DNA of 64,000 bases from the NCBI RefSeq assembly GCF_002810445.1, contig NZ_NEXS01000003.1, positions 124,001 to 188,000 on the forward strand. Reading direction: 5' to 3'. A program made the translations under genes and the position numbers. The notes under the pieces are model-generated. The model did no database searches, was not told the origin of the DNA, and was given only the letters and a program-made list of their open reading frames with translations. Source of the stretch: Advenella sp. S44 (GTDB lineage: Bacteria > Pseudomonadota > Gammaproteobacteria > Burkholderiales > Burkholderiaceae_B). Shown here piece by piece: positions 9,355 through 18,474 of this stretch (positions within the stretch are counted from its first letter, which is position 1; each line of letters starts with the position of its first letter).

Positions 9355-10155
9355 ATGTTTGGTTTAAGTTTCGGAGAACTGTTCGTTATTGGTGTTGTGG
9401 GGCTTATTGTGATCGGCCCCGAACGCCTGCCGACGGTCGCCCGCACACTGGGCCACCTGGTGGGGCGTGCGCAGCGCTACGTGAACGATGTCAAAAGTGA
9501 TATTCAGCGGGAAGTGGATATCCAGGAAATTTCCAAAATAAAAGAAGAAATGCAGTCTGCCGTCAGCGATGTCAAATCGTCGGTGGAAGACACTGCCAGC
9601 GCCTTGCGCAACCCGGTCAATGCCTTGCGGGACGATCTGGAGCATACCGGCAATTCGCTGCGCGATAGCGTCAGTCCGAACACCATGACAACATCGCAAG
9701 ACCAACTGGATGCCGCCGGTGCAGAAAACCGTTCGACCGATACGCGCACGGACGCCCCCGGCGTAGAAAATATTGCGGCCGATGGGCGGGTGGATGCCTC
9801 CACCGCAGAAGATCTTTCTGCGGATACACGGGCAGGTGTCGCAGGCGCAGAAAATTCTGCAGCCCAGAACAAGGTGGATGGCACCTGTGCTGATGCCGGC
9901 GCGGCAGCCGGTCCGCAGTCGTCCACTGCCGGGGTCGCCGATCTGATGGCGCCTCTTGCAGAGCCTGCAGTCGAGCCGGCCGTGCGATCGGATGCGGCGA
10001 CCGCTGGAAAAGCATCGGCTGCAACGGCGCCGGCCGGGCCGGCGTCTGGCGACAAGACTGCGACAGCCGCGCCTGACGAGGCTGAACCTCATGTCAAACC
10101 CACCGAAGCCGATGCGCCGGCTTCTGCCGTTACCCGTTCCGATAAGCATTCCTGA
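9355..10155 (+). CDS. tatB: Sec-independent protein translocase subunit TatB with long repeat-containing tail
   Basis: TatB works with TatC in twin-arginine signal recognition. The N-terminal FGLSFGELFVIGVVGLIVIGP helix and PERLPTVARTLG hinge identify it. At 266 residues it is much longer than E. coli TatB (171): after a coiled-coil-like region to about residue 110 the tail is rich in Ala, Asp and Thr. Residues 119-174 consist of four degenerate 14-residue repeats of the form DAxGAENxxADxRx. The tail is probably disordered. Its stop overlaps the tatC start by one base (TGATG). Confidence 0.93.
   Translation: MFGLSFGELFVIGVVGLIVIGPERLPTVARTLGHLVGRAQRYVNDVKSDIQREVDIQEISKIKEEMQSAVSDVKSSVEDTASALRNPVNALRDDLEHTGNSLRDSVSPNTMTTSQDQLDAAGAENRSTDTRTDAPGVENIAADGRVDASTAEDLSADTRAGVAGAENSAAQNKVDGTCADAGAAAGPQSSTAGVADLMAPLAEPAVEPAVRSDAATAGKASAATAPAGPASGDKTATAAPDEAEPHVKPTEADAPASAVTRSDKHS
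9709..9876 (+). repeat. Four degenerate 42-bp coding repeats in tatB
   Basis: Residues 119-174 read as four consecutive 14-mers: DAAGAENRSTDTRT, DAPGVENIAADGRV, DASTAEDLSADTRA and GVAGAENSAAQNKV. The DNA copies have diverged, so this is an old duplication inside the tail and not a recent slippage tract. Confidence 0.8.
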
Positions 10156-10946
10156 TGGCCAATCCAATTCTTCCTCCCGATAACGCGCAGGAAAATCTGC
10201 CTGAAGACAGCTTTTTTTCCCATCTGATCGAATTGCGTTCCCGGCTGATCCGGGCATTGCTGGCCGTGATCGGGGTTTTTGCCATTCTGTGTATCTATCC
10301 CGGTACCGGCACGGTCTATGATTTTATTGCGCAGCCCATGATTGCGTCGTTGCCGGCCGGCAACCGGATGATCGCCACCGGCGTGATTACGCCGTTTCTG
10401 GTGCCCCTCAAAGTAACCCTGTTGCTGGCATTCATGATCACTCTGCCTTACGTGCTATACCAGGCCTGGGCCTTTATCGCACCGGGCCTGTATCGTCATG
10501 AAAAACAACTGGCTATGCCGCTGGTTGTCTCCAGTACGTTGCTGTTCTTTTTTGGAATGGCATTCTGCTACTACATTGTTTTTCATACCATCTTTCATTT
10601 CATCGCCATGGTCTCGCCCGAGTCGATCAATTTCGCCCCGGATATCGAGGCCTATCTTGGTTTTGTGATGACCATGTTTCTGGCGTTTGGTGTCACCTTT
10701 GAAGTGCCTATTGTCGTTGTCGTGCTTGTCAGCACGGGCATGGTTTCCGTGGATAAGCTCAAGGCCATGCGTGGCTATGTCATTGTCGGGGCCTTTATCG
10801 TGGCGGCAATAGTCACGCCGCCCGACGTCATGTCGCAATTTTTGCTGGCGGTTCCGCTGTGCTTGTTATTTGAACTGGGGCTGTTTGCCGCACGCTTTAT
10901 CAAAGTTCGCCAGCTGAATAAACAGGATTCCGAAGCCGAAGATTAG
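10155..10946 (+). CDS. tatC: Sec-independent protein translocase subunit TatC
   Basis: TatC is the multi-spanning receptor for twin-arginine signal peptides. The family motif SHLIELRSRLIRALLAV is at the N-terminus, and about six membrane segments follow, with the YVLYQAWAFIAPGLY and FGVTFEVPIVVVVLV stretches typical of TatC. It has 263 residues and overlaps tatB by one base, completing a tatABC operon. Confidence 0.97.
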   Translation: MANPILPPDNAQENLPEDSFFSHLIELRSRLIRALLAVIGVFAILCIYPGTGTVYDFIAQPMIASLPAGNRMIATGVITPFLVPLKVTLLLAFMITLPYVLYQAWAFIAPGLYRHEKQLAMPLVVSSTLLFFFGMAFCYYIVFHTIFHFIAMVSPESINFAPDIEAYLGFVMTMFLAFGVTFEVPIVVVVLVSTGMVSVDKLKAMRGYVIVGAFIVAAIVTPPDVMSQFLLAVPLCLLFELGLFAARFIKVRQLNKQDSEAED

Positions 10947-11358
10947 AACGGTTTGCGCATTGGCGTGCGCCGCCCCTTCGCGGCGCACTGTTCCGTAGCC
11001 GCGCGTTGTCCCATAGCCGCACTCCGATCAAGCCAAGGTCGAATCGGCTGTCCCGGCCTCCTGCTGCTTTGTGTTTAGCGCTGGCGCTTCAATTGTCCTG
11101 TCGTCATTTCTCACTGTATTTTTTCGCTCCGCATCCACATCACTGTGCACGGGCGCGATAGCCGCATTGCCGGCGTTCAAGCGGCAAGCGGACAGAGGGT
11201 CAATTGATGATTATCAGTGGCGCCGATTCGCACCCGCCTATTGTGCTGGTGCCCCAGACCGGCTGCGGGGGATCTCAAGGCAGGAGCGACAAAAAGCAGA
11301 CCGCAGAAAGACTTGGCAGGGCCTTGGCGGGACCTTCTGTGCGCCGTATCTATCGCGG
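10947..11358. other. Gene-free stretch between tatC and the HtrA gene, with one hairpin
   Basis: A perfect 8-bp hairpin, TGCGCCGC (10966-10973) and GCGGCGCA (10980-10987), lies 20 bases after tatC. It has no T tract, so it may act as an mRNA end stabiliser or a Rho-linked 3' end. The rest shows short open frames only, without codon bias or homology I recognise. Confidence 0.5.
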
Positions 11359-12510
11359 TCAGTTAGTGGTGGCTATCTGGGGGCGTTTGCCCAGCGTTAC
11401 GATGAAGTCATGCTTTTTGCCGCCACGCAAAACCGTGAAGGTGACTTTCGATTGGGGGGCAAACTCGGCGATTTTGTTTAGCAAATGATCGGTACCGGTA
11501 ATATCTTCGCCATTGGCAGCAAGCAGAATGTCGCCCACCAGCAGGCCAGCCTGTCCGGCCGGACCGTTGGAGGCCAGCGTGGCAATAATCACGCCATTGG
11601 TGTTTTTCAAATTGAATGCGCGAGCCAGATCAGTGGTAATGTCCTGAGGCTCCACCCCCAGCCAGCCGCGAGAGACACTGCCGGTGTTAATAATTTCATA
11701 CATGATGCGCATCGCGGTATCGGCCGGCGTGGCAAAGCCGATGCCCAGCGAGCCGCCGGCGGCCGATTCGGTGTAGATGGCAGTGTTGATGCCGATCAGG
11801 TCGCCCCGTGTGTTGATCAGCGCGCCGCCCGAGTTGCCCGGATTGATGGCGGCATCGGTCTGGATGAAATTCTCATAGGTGTTGATTCCCAGCCCGGTGC
11901 GGCCCAGCGCCGATACAATGCCCATTGTCGTAGTCTGGCCTACGCCGAACGGGTTGCCGATAGCCAGCACCATATCTCCGATGCGCGGTGTATTCCCGGC
12001 GTTGTAGTGAATCACGGGCAGATCAGGAAGATCGGCCTTGAGTACGGCCAGGTCGGTATCCGGATCGGTGCCGATCAGCTTGGCCGGCGCCTTGCGACCA
12101 TCGGCAAGGCCGACTTCTATCGAGTCGGCGGCTTCAATCACGTGATAATTTGTCAGAATATAGCCCTTGTCAGAGGCGATGACTCCGGAGCCCAGGTTGG
12201 TGGGCCCCATTGTATTCAAATCCTTGTTATCCTTAATGAAAGGCTTGAGCGCAGGAACATCAGGCAGGTTCTTGAAGGGCGATTCGATGTTTTTCGTCGT
12301 GTAGATATTCACAACGGAAGGCGTGGCGGCCGCAACGGCCGATGCGAAGCTCAGGCTCTCATTGGCTGAGGTAAGCACCGTGGCGGGCAAGACGCGCGGA
12401 TGGTCGTCGGCGTTACGCGTCAGCCAGCCCGGGCGCAATGTTGTAATAGTAAAGACCAACGCCAGGCAGACGGTGACCGCCTGAGATAACAGTAACCAAA
12501 AACGATACAT
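11359..12510 (-). CDS. Membrane-anchored HtrA/DegS-like serine endoprotease
   Basis: This is a trypsin-fold envelope protease of 383 residues when started at ATG 12510. An N-terminal hydrophobic helix (FWLLLSQAVTVCLALVF) anchors it to the inner membrane. The catalytic triad is visible as NYHVIEAA (His), DTDLAVLK (Asp) and NPGNSGGAL (Ser). One PDZ domain follows at roughly residues 270-375, so the architecture is like DegS, not the two-PDZ DegP. The longer open frame reaches 12603 but would overlap the divergent Nif3-like gene. Only 11 bases separate the two start codons. Confidence 0.92.
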   Translation of the reverse strand: MYRFWLLLSQAVTVCLALVFTITTLRPGWLTRNADDHPRVLPATVLTSANESLSFASAVAAATPSVVNIYTTKNIESPFKNLPDVPALKPFIKDNKDLNTMGPTNLGSGVIASDKGYILTNYHVIEAADSIEVGLADGRKAPAKLIGTDPDTDLAVLKADLPDLPVIHYNAGNTPRIGDMVLAIGNPFGVGQTTTMGIVSALGRTGLGINTYENFIQTDAAINPGNSGGALINTRGDLIGINTAIYTESAAGGSLGIGFATPADTAMRIMYEIINTGSVSRGWLGVEPQDITTDLARAFNLKNTNGVIIATLASNGPAGQAGLLVGDILLAANGEDITGTDHLLNKIAEFAPQSKVTFTVLRGGKKHDFIVTLGKRPQIATTN

Positions 12511-12521
12511 AGGAAGACGTC

Positions 12522-13307
12522 GTGAATAAAATTCTCGTGCAGGATTTGCTGGGCTGGCTGGACCAGCACTTACAACCAGCTCTCTTTCAAGATTATGCAC
12601 CAAACGGGCTGCAGGTGCAGGGTAAGCCCGAAATAAAAAAAGTGATTACGGGCGTCACGGCCTCGGCGCGACTGTTGCAAATTGCCGCAGATAAAGGGGC
12701 TGACGCCGTTCTGGTTCATCACGGATGGTTCTGGAAAGGCGAAAATCCCTGTGTGGTCGGCAGTAAATATCGCCGCATGGAACTGGCGATACGGCACGGC
12801 CTGAACGTCATAGGCTACCATTTGCCGCTGGATGCGCACCCGCAATGGGGTAACAATGCGCAATTGGCACGGGTGCTGGGCCTGATTCCCGACCGGGCCG
12901 ATGATGGCAGCGGACAGCCGGTCGTGTTCGGCAGGGGCGGGTTGATCTGGTCAGGTGCCTTGCCGCCCAAGCTGCGTACGCTGGGCGATCTGGGCGCGCA
13001 GATTGAGACGGCTCTGGGGCGGACTCCGTTGCTTATAGGCAACAGTGACCAGTCCGTGAAACGCATCGCCTGGTGTACCGGAGGCGCTCAAGGCATGTTC
13101 GAGGAGGCGATTGCGCGGGGGGTTGACGTCTATCTGACCGGAGAGGCTTCGGAGCAGGTCTATCATCAAGCGATGGAGTCTGGCGTGGCCTATATCGGGG
13201 CCGGTCATCATGCGACCGAACGCTATGGCGTCCAGGCGTTGGGGCAGGCAGTGGCAGAGCAGTTTGGTCTGGATGTAGAATTCGTGGATCTGCCCAACCC
13301 GGTCTAG
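12522..13307 (+). CDS. Nif3-like dinuclear metal centre protein (YbgI family)
   Basis: This 261-residue protein matches the NIF3/YbgI family, hexameric proteins with a two-metal site and a still unclear role. Metal-ligand motifs VHHGWFWKG (near residue 66) and GAGHHATERYG (near 226) are present. The start is GTG 12522 with AGGA at 12511-12514. It is transcribed divergently from the HtrA gene; promoters must lie inside the opposing coding regions. It ends before a bidirectional terminator. Confidence 0.9.
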   Translation: MNKILVQDLLGWLDQHLQPALFQDYAPNGLQVQGKPEIKKVITGVTASARLLQIAADKGADAVLVHHGWFWKGENPCVVGSKYRRMELAIRHGLNVIGYHLPLDAHPQWGNNAQLARVLGLIPDRADDGSGQPVVFGRGGLIWSGALPPKLRTLGDLGAQIETALGRTPLLIGNSDQSVKRIAWCTGGAQGMFEEAIARGVDVYLTGEASEQVYHQAMESGVAYIGAGHHATERYGVQALGQAVAEQFGLDVEFVDLPNPV

Positions 13308-13423
13308 CCGGTGCGGGCCGCAGATGCGGCACACTCGCCGGCCAGCTGCAAAGCGCTCCCGCAGGCACGCTATGTTTTACTCAATACGACAATAGTCAGG
13401 TAGCGTCAATGTGGTAAGCACAA

Positions 13424-13463
13424 AAAAAACAACATCTGCAATGAATGACAGATGTTGTTTTTT
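13424..13463. terminator. Bidirectional terminator between the Nif3-like gene and mscL
   Basis: A perfect 15-bp inverted repeat starts with six A (13424-13429) and CAACATCTG, and ends with CAGATGTTG and six T (13458-13463), around a 10-base loop. It can stop transcription from both sides, which fits the convergent genes. Confidence 0.92.
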
Positions 13464-13530
13464 CTCCAAGCCTTGCCATCAAGGGCCGGCCTCGTGAGCC
13501 AAGGCCAGCCGTGGCTACGAATATCGCAGA

Positions 13531-13986
13531 TCAGACCGTAGGTTTCTGACGCAGCAGATCGCGGATCTCTTTTAGGAGAGCGACATCGGCCGGATCGGCG
13601 GCAGCTTCGGCTTCTTTTTCTTTTTCAAAGGTGGCGCGCGCTTTGGCGACGGCTTTGACCAGGCAGAAAATAACCAGGGCCAGCAGGATGAAATTAATAA
13701 GGATTGTCACGAAATTACCGTAGGCCAGCAGATTGGCGCCGGCATTGCTCATGGCTTCGTAAGTGCGCGCGCCCGTATAGCCTTCGGGCTCGGATAAGAC
13801 AATGAATTTATTGGCAAAATCAACAGATCCACCGAGGATGAAATTGATCATGGGCATGATAACGTCTTTTACTAAAGAATCAATGATCTTTCCAAAGGCG
13901 GCGCCGATAATCACACCGACCGCCAGATCAATCATATTGCCCTTGATTGCAAACTCTTTGAACTCGTTTATAAAACCTTTACTCAT
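13531..13986 (-). CDS. mscL: Large-conductance mechanosensitive channel MscL
   Basis: MscL forms a homopentameric pore that opens under membrane tension to release solutes after hypo-osmotic shock. The N-terminal [21 protein letters not shown], the first membrane helix with [12 protein letters not shown], the second helix [17 protein letters not shown] and the charged C-terminal bundle LLKEIRDLL are all present. The 151-residue length is near normal. ATG 13986 is preceded by an AAGGA site. It is divergent from petA. Confidence 0.96.
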   Translation of the reverse strand: MSKGFINEFKEFAIKGNMIDLAVGVIIGAAFGKIIDSLVKDVIMPMINFILGGSVDFANKFIVLSEPEGYTGARTYEAMSNAGANLLAYGNFVTILINFILLALVIFCLVKAVAKARATFEKEKEAEAAADPADVALLKEIRDLLRQKPTV

Positions 13987-14038
13987 GATTATGTCCTTTT
14001 TTCCACGCCCGGCACGGGCACCGGTATATAATAAACGG

Positions 14039-14068
14039 TTGCCAAATTATGTACACATAAAATATAGT
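14039..14068 (+). promoter_or_regulatory. Candidate sigma-70 promoter for petABC
   Basis: TTGCCA (14039-14044) and TATAGT (14063-14068) are separated by 18 bases in an AT-rich stretch. The transcript would start about 30 bases before the petA start codon at 14107, which has AAGGA at 14096-14100. Confidence 0.6.
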
Positions 14069-14106
14069 AAATTTTAGTACCTTGAGTGTATCAACAAGGA
14101 TGGATA

Positions 14107-14748
14107 ATGAGTCAGGATTCTATACAGCAGTATGATAATCAGGGGCCCGCTACGCCTGCGGTGCTTCCCTCTGATCCGCAAAGACGCTTCTGGCTGGGTA
14201 CAGCCTGTGCGGTCGGTGGTGTCGCCGGAGTGGCAACAGCCGTTCCCTTCGTCGCTTCAATGAGCCCGTCCGATCGGGCCAAGGCAGCGGGCGCGCCGGT
14301 AGAAATCGCTTTGGGTGGCATCGCCCCCGGCGCCATGATTACTGCCGAATGGCAGGGCAAGCCGGTATGGATCATCCATCGCACGCAAGCCATGATTGAT
14401 GGCCTGTCCAAAAATACGCACCTTGCCGATCCCAATTCCGAGCGTCCTGACTATACGCCTGATTTTGCCAAGAACGAAATGCGTTCACGCAAGCCGGAAT
14501 GGTTTATTTGCGTTGGAATTTGTACGCACCTGGGCTGTTCTCCTTCACCCCGTTTCGCCATCGGCGGCTCCGAGGGTATGGGCGCCGACTGGGAAGGCGG
14601 CTTTCTGTGTCCCTGCCATGGTTCTCATTTCGATCTGGCCGGCCGTGTATTCAAGAATCAGCCCGCGCCTGACAATCTTCTCATTCCCCCTTATTACTTC
14701 GTCGACGATAATACAGTTATGGTTGGCTTAGAAGAAGCGGAAGGCTGA
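14107..14748 (+). CDS. petA: Ubiquinol-cytochrome c reductase, Rieske iron-sulfur subunit
   Basis: The Rieske subunit carries the [2Fe-2S] cluster that takes electrons from ubiquinol in complex III. The two cluster boxes are CTHLGC and CPCHGSH. The N-terminus contains RRFWLG followed by a hydrophobic stretch, a twin-arginine signal, so export should use the TatABC system encoded at 9012-10946. I start at ATG 14107 (213 residues); an upstream in-frame ATG at 14086 lacks a ribosome site. It is the first gene of petABC. Confidence 0.95.
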   Translation: MSQDSIQQYDNQGPATPAVLPSDPQRRFWLGTACAVGGVAGVATAVPFVASMSPSDRAKAAGAPVEIALGGIAPGAMITAEWQGKPVWIIHRTQAMIDGLSKNTHLADPNSERPDYTPDFAKNEMRSRKPEWFICVGICTHLGCSPSPRFAIGGSEGMGADWEGGFLCPCHGSHFDLAGRVFKNQPAPDNLLIPPYYFVDDNTVMVGLEEAEG

Positions 14749-14799
14749 TCCAAATGATCCGTCTATTCTCTTGCCTAGTTAGAAAAGGAGCCCTGTAAA

Positions 14800-16185
14800 A
14801 TGGCTGGCGAAAAAGTTGTTGAAACAACAGGATTGTTGGGTTGGGTGGATCGGCGTTTCCCACTGACAAGTCTGTGGAAAGCTCATCTGTCCGAGTATTA
14901 CGCACCCAAGAACTTCAATTTCTGGTATTTCTTCGGATCACTGGCTCTGCTGGTGCTGGTTATCCAGATCGTGACCGGTATTTTCATGGTCATGCACTAC
15001 AAACCCGATGCCGCCCTGGCGTTTACATCGGTCGAATACATCATGCGCGAAGTGCCTTATGGCTGGATTATCCGCTATATGCACTCGACAGGCGCTTCCA
15101 TGTTTTTTGTGGTGGTGTATCTGCATATGTTGCGTGGCCTGTTCTACGGCTCCTATCGCAAACCACGCGAACTGGTCTGGATCTTCGGCGTGGCCATTTT
15201 CCTCTGTCTAATGGCCGAAGCCTTCTTCGGGTATTTGCTGCCATGGGGACAAATGTCCTTCTGGGGCGCGCAGGTCATTGTGAATCTGTTCTCCGCCATT
15301 CCTTATGTCGGTCCTGACCTGTCTATCTGGATTCGCGGCGACTTTGTCGTATCCGATGCCACACTGAATCGTTTCTTTGCTTTCCACGTGATCGCAATTC
15401 CCCTGGTGCTCATTGGCCTGGTTGCCGCCCACCTGATTGCTCTGCATGAAGTTGGCTCGAACAACCCCGATGGCGTTGAAATCAAAGAGAAGAAAGACGC
15501 CAACGGCCGTCCGCTGGATGGTATTCCATTCCATCCTTACTATTCCGTGCACGATCTGATGGGCGTGGTCGGTTTCCTTATTGTGTTTGCTGCAATCATG
15601 TTCTTTGCGCCAACCATGGGTGGCTATTTCCTGGAAGCCAATAACTTCCTGCCGGCAGACCCGTTCAAGACACCACCGCACATCGCGCCTGTCTGGTATT
15701 TCACACCGTTTTACTCCATGCTGCGTGCCACGACAGATGAGTTTACCTGGGTGCTGGTAGCCTTGGCGCTGATCTTCGCCGTGGGCCTGCTGTTTAGCAA
15801 AAACCTCAAGGGCATCTGGAAAATCATTTTCCCTGTCATTCTGGTGCTGCTTGCTGTTGCACTGCGTGCTTACGATGCGAAATTCTGGGGTGTGGTTATC
15901 ATGGGCGGCACCGTCGTTATCCTGGGCTTTATGCCCTGGCTTGATCATTCTCCGGTCAAATCCATCCGCTACCGTCCGGGTTGGCACAAGCTGTTGTATG
16001 CCGTATTCCTGATCAACTTCGTGATCCTGGGTATTATTGGTACAAAAGCGCCAAGTCCAGTCCTGAATATTATTTCTCAAGTGGGTACACTGATTTACCT
16101 GGCTTTCTTCCTGTTCATGCCAATCTGGAGCCGGCTGGGCACATTCAAGAAAGTCCCTGATCGTGTGACCTTCCGTCCCCACTAA
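14800..16185 (+). CDS. petB: Cytochrome b of the bc1 complex
   Basis: This 461-residue membrane subunit holds the two haems b and both quinone sites of complex III. Quinone-site features such as GYLLPWGQMSFWGAQV and the axial-histidine segments MHSTGASMFF and RFFAFHVIAIP are visible. About eight membrane helices span the length, and the PDP-like ILPADPFKTPPHIAPVWYF segment is at the expected place. An AAAAGGAG site lies 9 bases before ATG 14800. petC follows after 22 bases. Confidence 0.97.
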   Translation: MAGEKVVETTGLLGWVDRRFPLTSLWKAHLSEYYAPKNFNFWYFFGSLALLVLVIQIVTGIFMVMHYKPDAALAFTSVEYIMREVPYGWIIRYMHSTGASMFFVVVYLHMLRGLFYGSYRKPRELVWIFGVAIFLCLMAEAFFGYLLPWGQMSFWGAQVIVNLFSAIPYVGPDLSIWIRGDFVVSDATLNRFFAFHVIAIPLVLIGLVAAHLIALHEVGSNNPDGVEIKEKKDANGRPLDGIPFHPYYSVHDLMGVVGFLIVFAAIMFFAPTMGGYFLEANNFLPADPFKTPPHIAPVWYFTPFYSMLRATTDEFTWVLVALALIFAVGLLFSKNLKGIWKIIFPVILVLLAVALRAYDAKFWGVVIMGGTVVILGFMPWLDHSPVKSIRYRPGWHKLLYAVFLINFVILGIIGTKAPSPVLNIISQVGTLIYLAFFLFMPIWSRLGTFKKVPDRVTFRPH

Positions 16186-16207
16186 GTTGAAAAATACAGG
16201 AATGAAC

Positions 16208-17059
16208 ATGTTTAAAAAGTTAATAGGCGCGTTATTACTGGCCGTCACTTTTGCTACTCCTGTCCTGGCCGCCGAAGGTGGCGTGGAGTGGGATCGTGCG
16301 CCCAGCCGTATCAACAATATGGCTTCCCTGCAACATGGGGCAAAGCTTTTCGTCAACTACTGTCTGAATTGTCACAGTGCCAATTCCATGCGCTACAACA
16401 AGCTCACGGAACTTGGCCTGACCGACGAACAGATCAAGGAAAACCTGCTGTTTACTGGCGATAAGGTCGGTGAGCTTATGCATGTTGCCATGAGCCCGGC
16501 TGACGCCAAGGCCTGGTTTGGCGCAGCGCCCCCTGACTTGTCAGTCATGGCGCGTGCCAAGGCAGACAATATGGGTCAGGACGGTACTGACTACCTCTAT
16601 ACCTATCTGCGTACGTTTTACCGTGATGCTTCCCGTCCGCTGGGCTGGAACAACCTGGTATTTCCGAACGTTGGCATGCCCCATGCCATGTGGAATCTGC
16701 AAGGTCCGCGCGAGCTGATCACCGTTGACGTCCAGTCTGTGGAAAAAGACGGCAAGCAGGAATGGCACAAGGTCACCACGAAAGTGGATTCCGAGGGCTT
16801 CAAGTCTGTTGTGAGCGATGAGCTTTTGCCCGAATACCATGGCAGCGCATCGTCGCACTCTACCCTGAAGTACCTGGATCCTTCCCTGCAGGCGAAGTTT
16901 GACAACGATATTGCTGACCTGACCGCTTTCCTTGGCTGGATGTCAGAGCCGGAACAACTGTTGCGCAAGAAGGTGGGCGTATGGGTTCTGTTGTTCCTCG
17001 GTCTGTTCTTTATCGTGGTCTGGAGACTGAACGCCTCTTACTGGAAACACGTTAAGTAA
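16208..17059 (+). CDS. petC: Cytochrome c1 of the bc1 complex
   Basis: Cytochrome c1 passes electrons from the Rieske protein to soluble cytochrome c on the periplasmic side. A Sec signal peptide ends near VLAAEGG, the haem-binding CLNCH motif is near residue 55, and one C-terminal membrane anchor (VGVWVLLFLGLFFIVVW) precedes the end. I chose ATG 16208 (283 residues) because AGGA at 16198-16201 is correctly spaced for it; ATG 16202 is too close. Confidence 0.95.
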   Translation: MFKKLIGALLLAVTFATPVLAAEGGVEWDRAPSRINNMASLQHGAKLFVNYCLNCHSANSMRYNKLTELGLTDEQIKENLLFTGDKVGELMHVAMSPADAKAWFGAAPPDLSVMARAKADNMGQDGTDYLYTYLRTFYRDASRPLGWNNLVFPNVGMPHAMWNLQGPRELITVDVQSVEKDGKQEWHKVTTKVDSEGFKSVVSDELLPEYHGSASSHSTLKYLDPSLQAKFDNDIADLTAFLGWMSEPEQLLRKKVGVWVLLFLGLFFIVVWRLNASYWKHVK

Positions 17060-17131
17060 GCGTTCCGGGCAGTCTTGGGCAGGATGTTGACGTCCTTCCT
17101 TTGCTGCCCATGTCAGAACCACTGTGATCCG

Positions 17132-17182
17132 GGTCAGTGCTTGTTGTATGATGGCACTGACCTTTTCTTTTTTTTATTTTTT
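17132..17182 (+). terminator. Terminator after petC, abutting the sspA ribosome site
   Basis: GGTCAGTGC (17132-17140) and GCACTGACC (17154-17162) form a perfect 9-bp stem followed by a long T-rich tract (17163-17182). A TATGAT hexamer at 17147-17152 sits in the loop. The sspA start is only 18 bases after the T tract, so the sspA promoter has to overlap this terminator. Confidence 0.85.
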
Positions 17183-17199
17183 GCGGGAGACTGCACACC

Positions 17200-17811
17200 A
17201 TGATGGTGCTTTATTCTGGAACCACGTGTCCATTTTCTCAACGGTGCCGTTTCGTTCTCTACGAGAAAGGCATGGACTTTGAGGTTCGTGATATAGACCT
17301 GTTCAACAAGCCCGAAGATATCTCGGTGATGAACCCTTATGGTCGCGTGCCCATCCTGGTAGAGCGCGACCTGATCCTGTATGAGTCCAATATCATCAAC
17401 GAGTATATTGATGAGCGCTTTCCGCACCCGCAACTGATGCCCGCAGACCCTGTCATGCGCGCGCGCACCCGTTTGTTCCTGCATAATTTCGAGAAGGAAC
17501 TGTTTGTGCATGTCGGCGTACTGGAAGATCGTTCCGCCCGTTCCGACGAGAAAAAGCTGGAAAATGCCCGTCGCATGATTCGTGATCGCCTGTCTCAACT
17601 GGCGCCATTGCTGATCAAAAATCGTTACATGCTTGGCGAAGAATTCTCTATGCTTGACGTGACCATGGCGCCTTTGTTGTGGCGTCTGGACCATTACGGT
17701 ATTGAGTTGCCAAAAAATGCAGCGCCTATCCAGAAATATGCCGAGCGTATTTTCTCCCGTCCTGCATATATCGAGGCATTGACGCCGTCAGAAAAGGTAA
17801 TGCGTCGCTGA
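17200..17811 (+). CDS. sspA: Stringent starvation protein A
   Basis: SspA is a glutathione S-transferase-fold protein that binds RNA polymerase and changes transcription in stationary phase and under acid stress. The 203-residue protein has the thioredoxin-like N-terminus (YSGTTCPFSQRCRFVLYEKG), the cis-proline segment NPYGRVPILVERDLILYES and a helical C-terminal domain. ATG 17200 is followed by ATG 17203, either of which could be used. The sspB gene is 45 bases downstream, as in E. coli. Confidence 0.95.
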   Translation: MMVLYSGTTCPFSQRCRFVLYEKGMDFEVRDIDLFNKPEDISVMNPYGRVPILVERDLILYESNIINEYIDERFPHPQLMPADPVMRARTRLFLHNFEKELFVHVGVLEDRSARSDEKKLENARRMIRDRLSQLAPLLIKNRYMLGEEFSMLDVTMAPLLWRLDHYGIELPKNAAPIQKYAERIFSRPAYIEALTPSEKVMRR

Positions 17812-17856
17812 TCCGTTGCAGGACAGTTAGCACAGCCGCAGACCAAAGGAAAGTGA

Positions 17857-18285
17857 ATGGAAAAACCATCTACCAAACCATATCTGTTGCGTGCCTGGCA
17901 TGAGTGGTGTACCGATGCCGGTTACACCCCTCATCTGGTGGTCCATGTGGATGCGGCCTGCCAGGTACCCAGGGAATTTGTCCGTGATGAGCGTGTTACC
18001 CTGAATGTAGGCGCCATGGCGACCAACCGCCTGATCATGGGCAACGACTGGATCGAGTTTCAGGCGCGTTTTAGCGGGGTTTCCCGGCAAATTTCCGTTC
18101 CCGTGGCGCGAGTCGAAGCCATTTACGCGCGTGAAACACAGGAAGGGATGCAATTTGAGATCGAGGATTATGATCCGGCCGCTGATACCGGTTCAGATGC
18201 TCACGATTCGACAGGGCCCGATGATGATCCGCCACCGCCTCCCAGTCCGAAAGAGAAGGCGCCCTGGCTTAAGGTTGTCAAGTAA
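17857..18285 (+). CDS. sspB: ClpXP protease specificity-enhancing factor SspB
   Basis: SspB is the adaptor that delivers ssrA-tagged proteins to ClpXP. The folded part (residues 1-105, YLLRAWHEWC ... VARVEAIYARE) is followed by an acidic, proline-rich linker with a PPPPPSP run. A short C-terminal ClpX-docking tail, APWLKVVK, matches the conserved end of the family. It pairs with sspA and precedes the tRNA gene. Confidence 0.95.
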   Translation: MEKPSTKPYLLRAWHEWCTDAGYTPHLVVHVDAACQVPREFVRDERVTLNVGAMATNRLIMGNDWIEFQARFSGVSRQISVPVARVEAIYARETQEGMQFEIEDYDPAADTGSDAHDSTGPDDDPPPPPSPKEKAPWLKVVK

Positions 18286-18435
18286 TCTGAAGGCTTGCGG
18301 CTTTTTGTGGAAACGGCGGTGATAAAAAGCCGTTGCCTGGAAAGATCGGGGCGTGATGAAAATGCGCCGAATGCGGGCTTTTGCAGCCAAAACCAGACAG
18401 CGGCAGCACTTTTTTGATCACCTGGGCCTTAAAAC

Positions 18436-18465
18436 TGGACATATCCGCTACGCATCACATATAAT
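18436..18465 (+). promoter_or_regulatory. Promoter of tRNA-Thr
   Basis: TGGACA (18436-18441) and a perfect TATAAT (18460-18465) are 18 bases apart. The -10 hexamer ends 9 bases before the first base of the tRNA. Confidence 0.7.
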
Positions 18466-18474
18466 CTTTCTTTC

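Noticed and set aside
11071-11481. A 136-codon + strand frame between tatC and the HtrA gene
   Set aside because: Composition is irregular with no motif, and it runs into the 3' end of the HtrA gene on the other strand.
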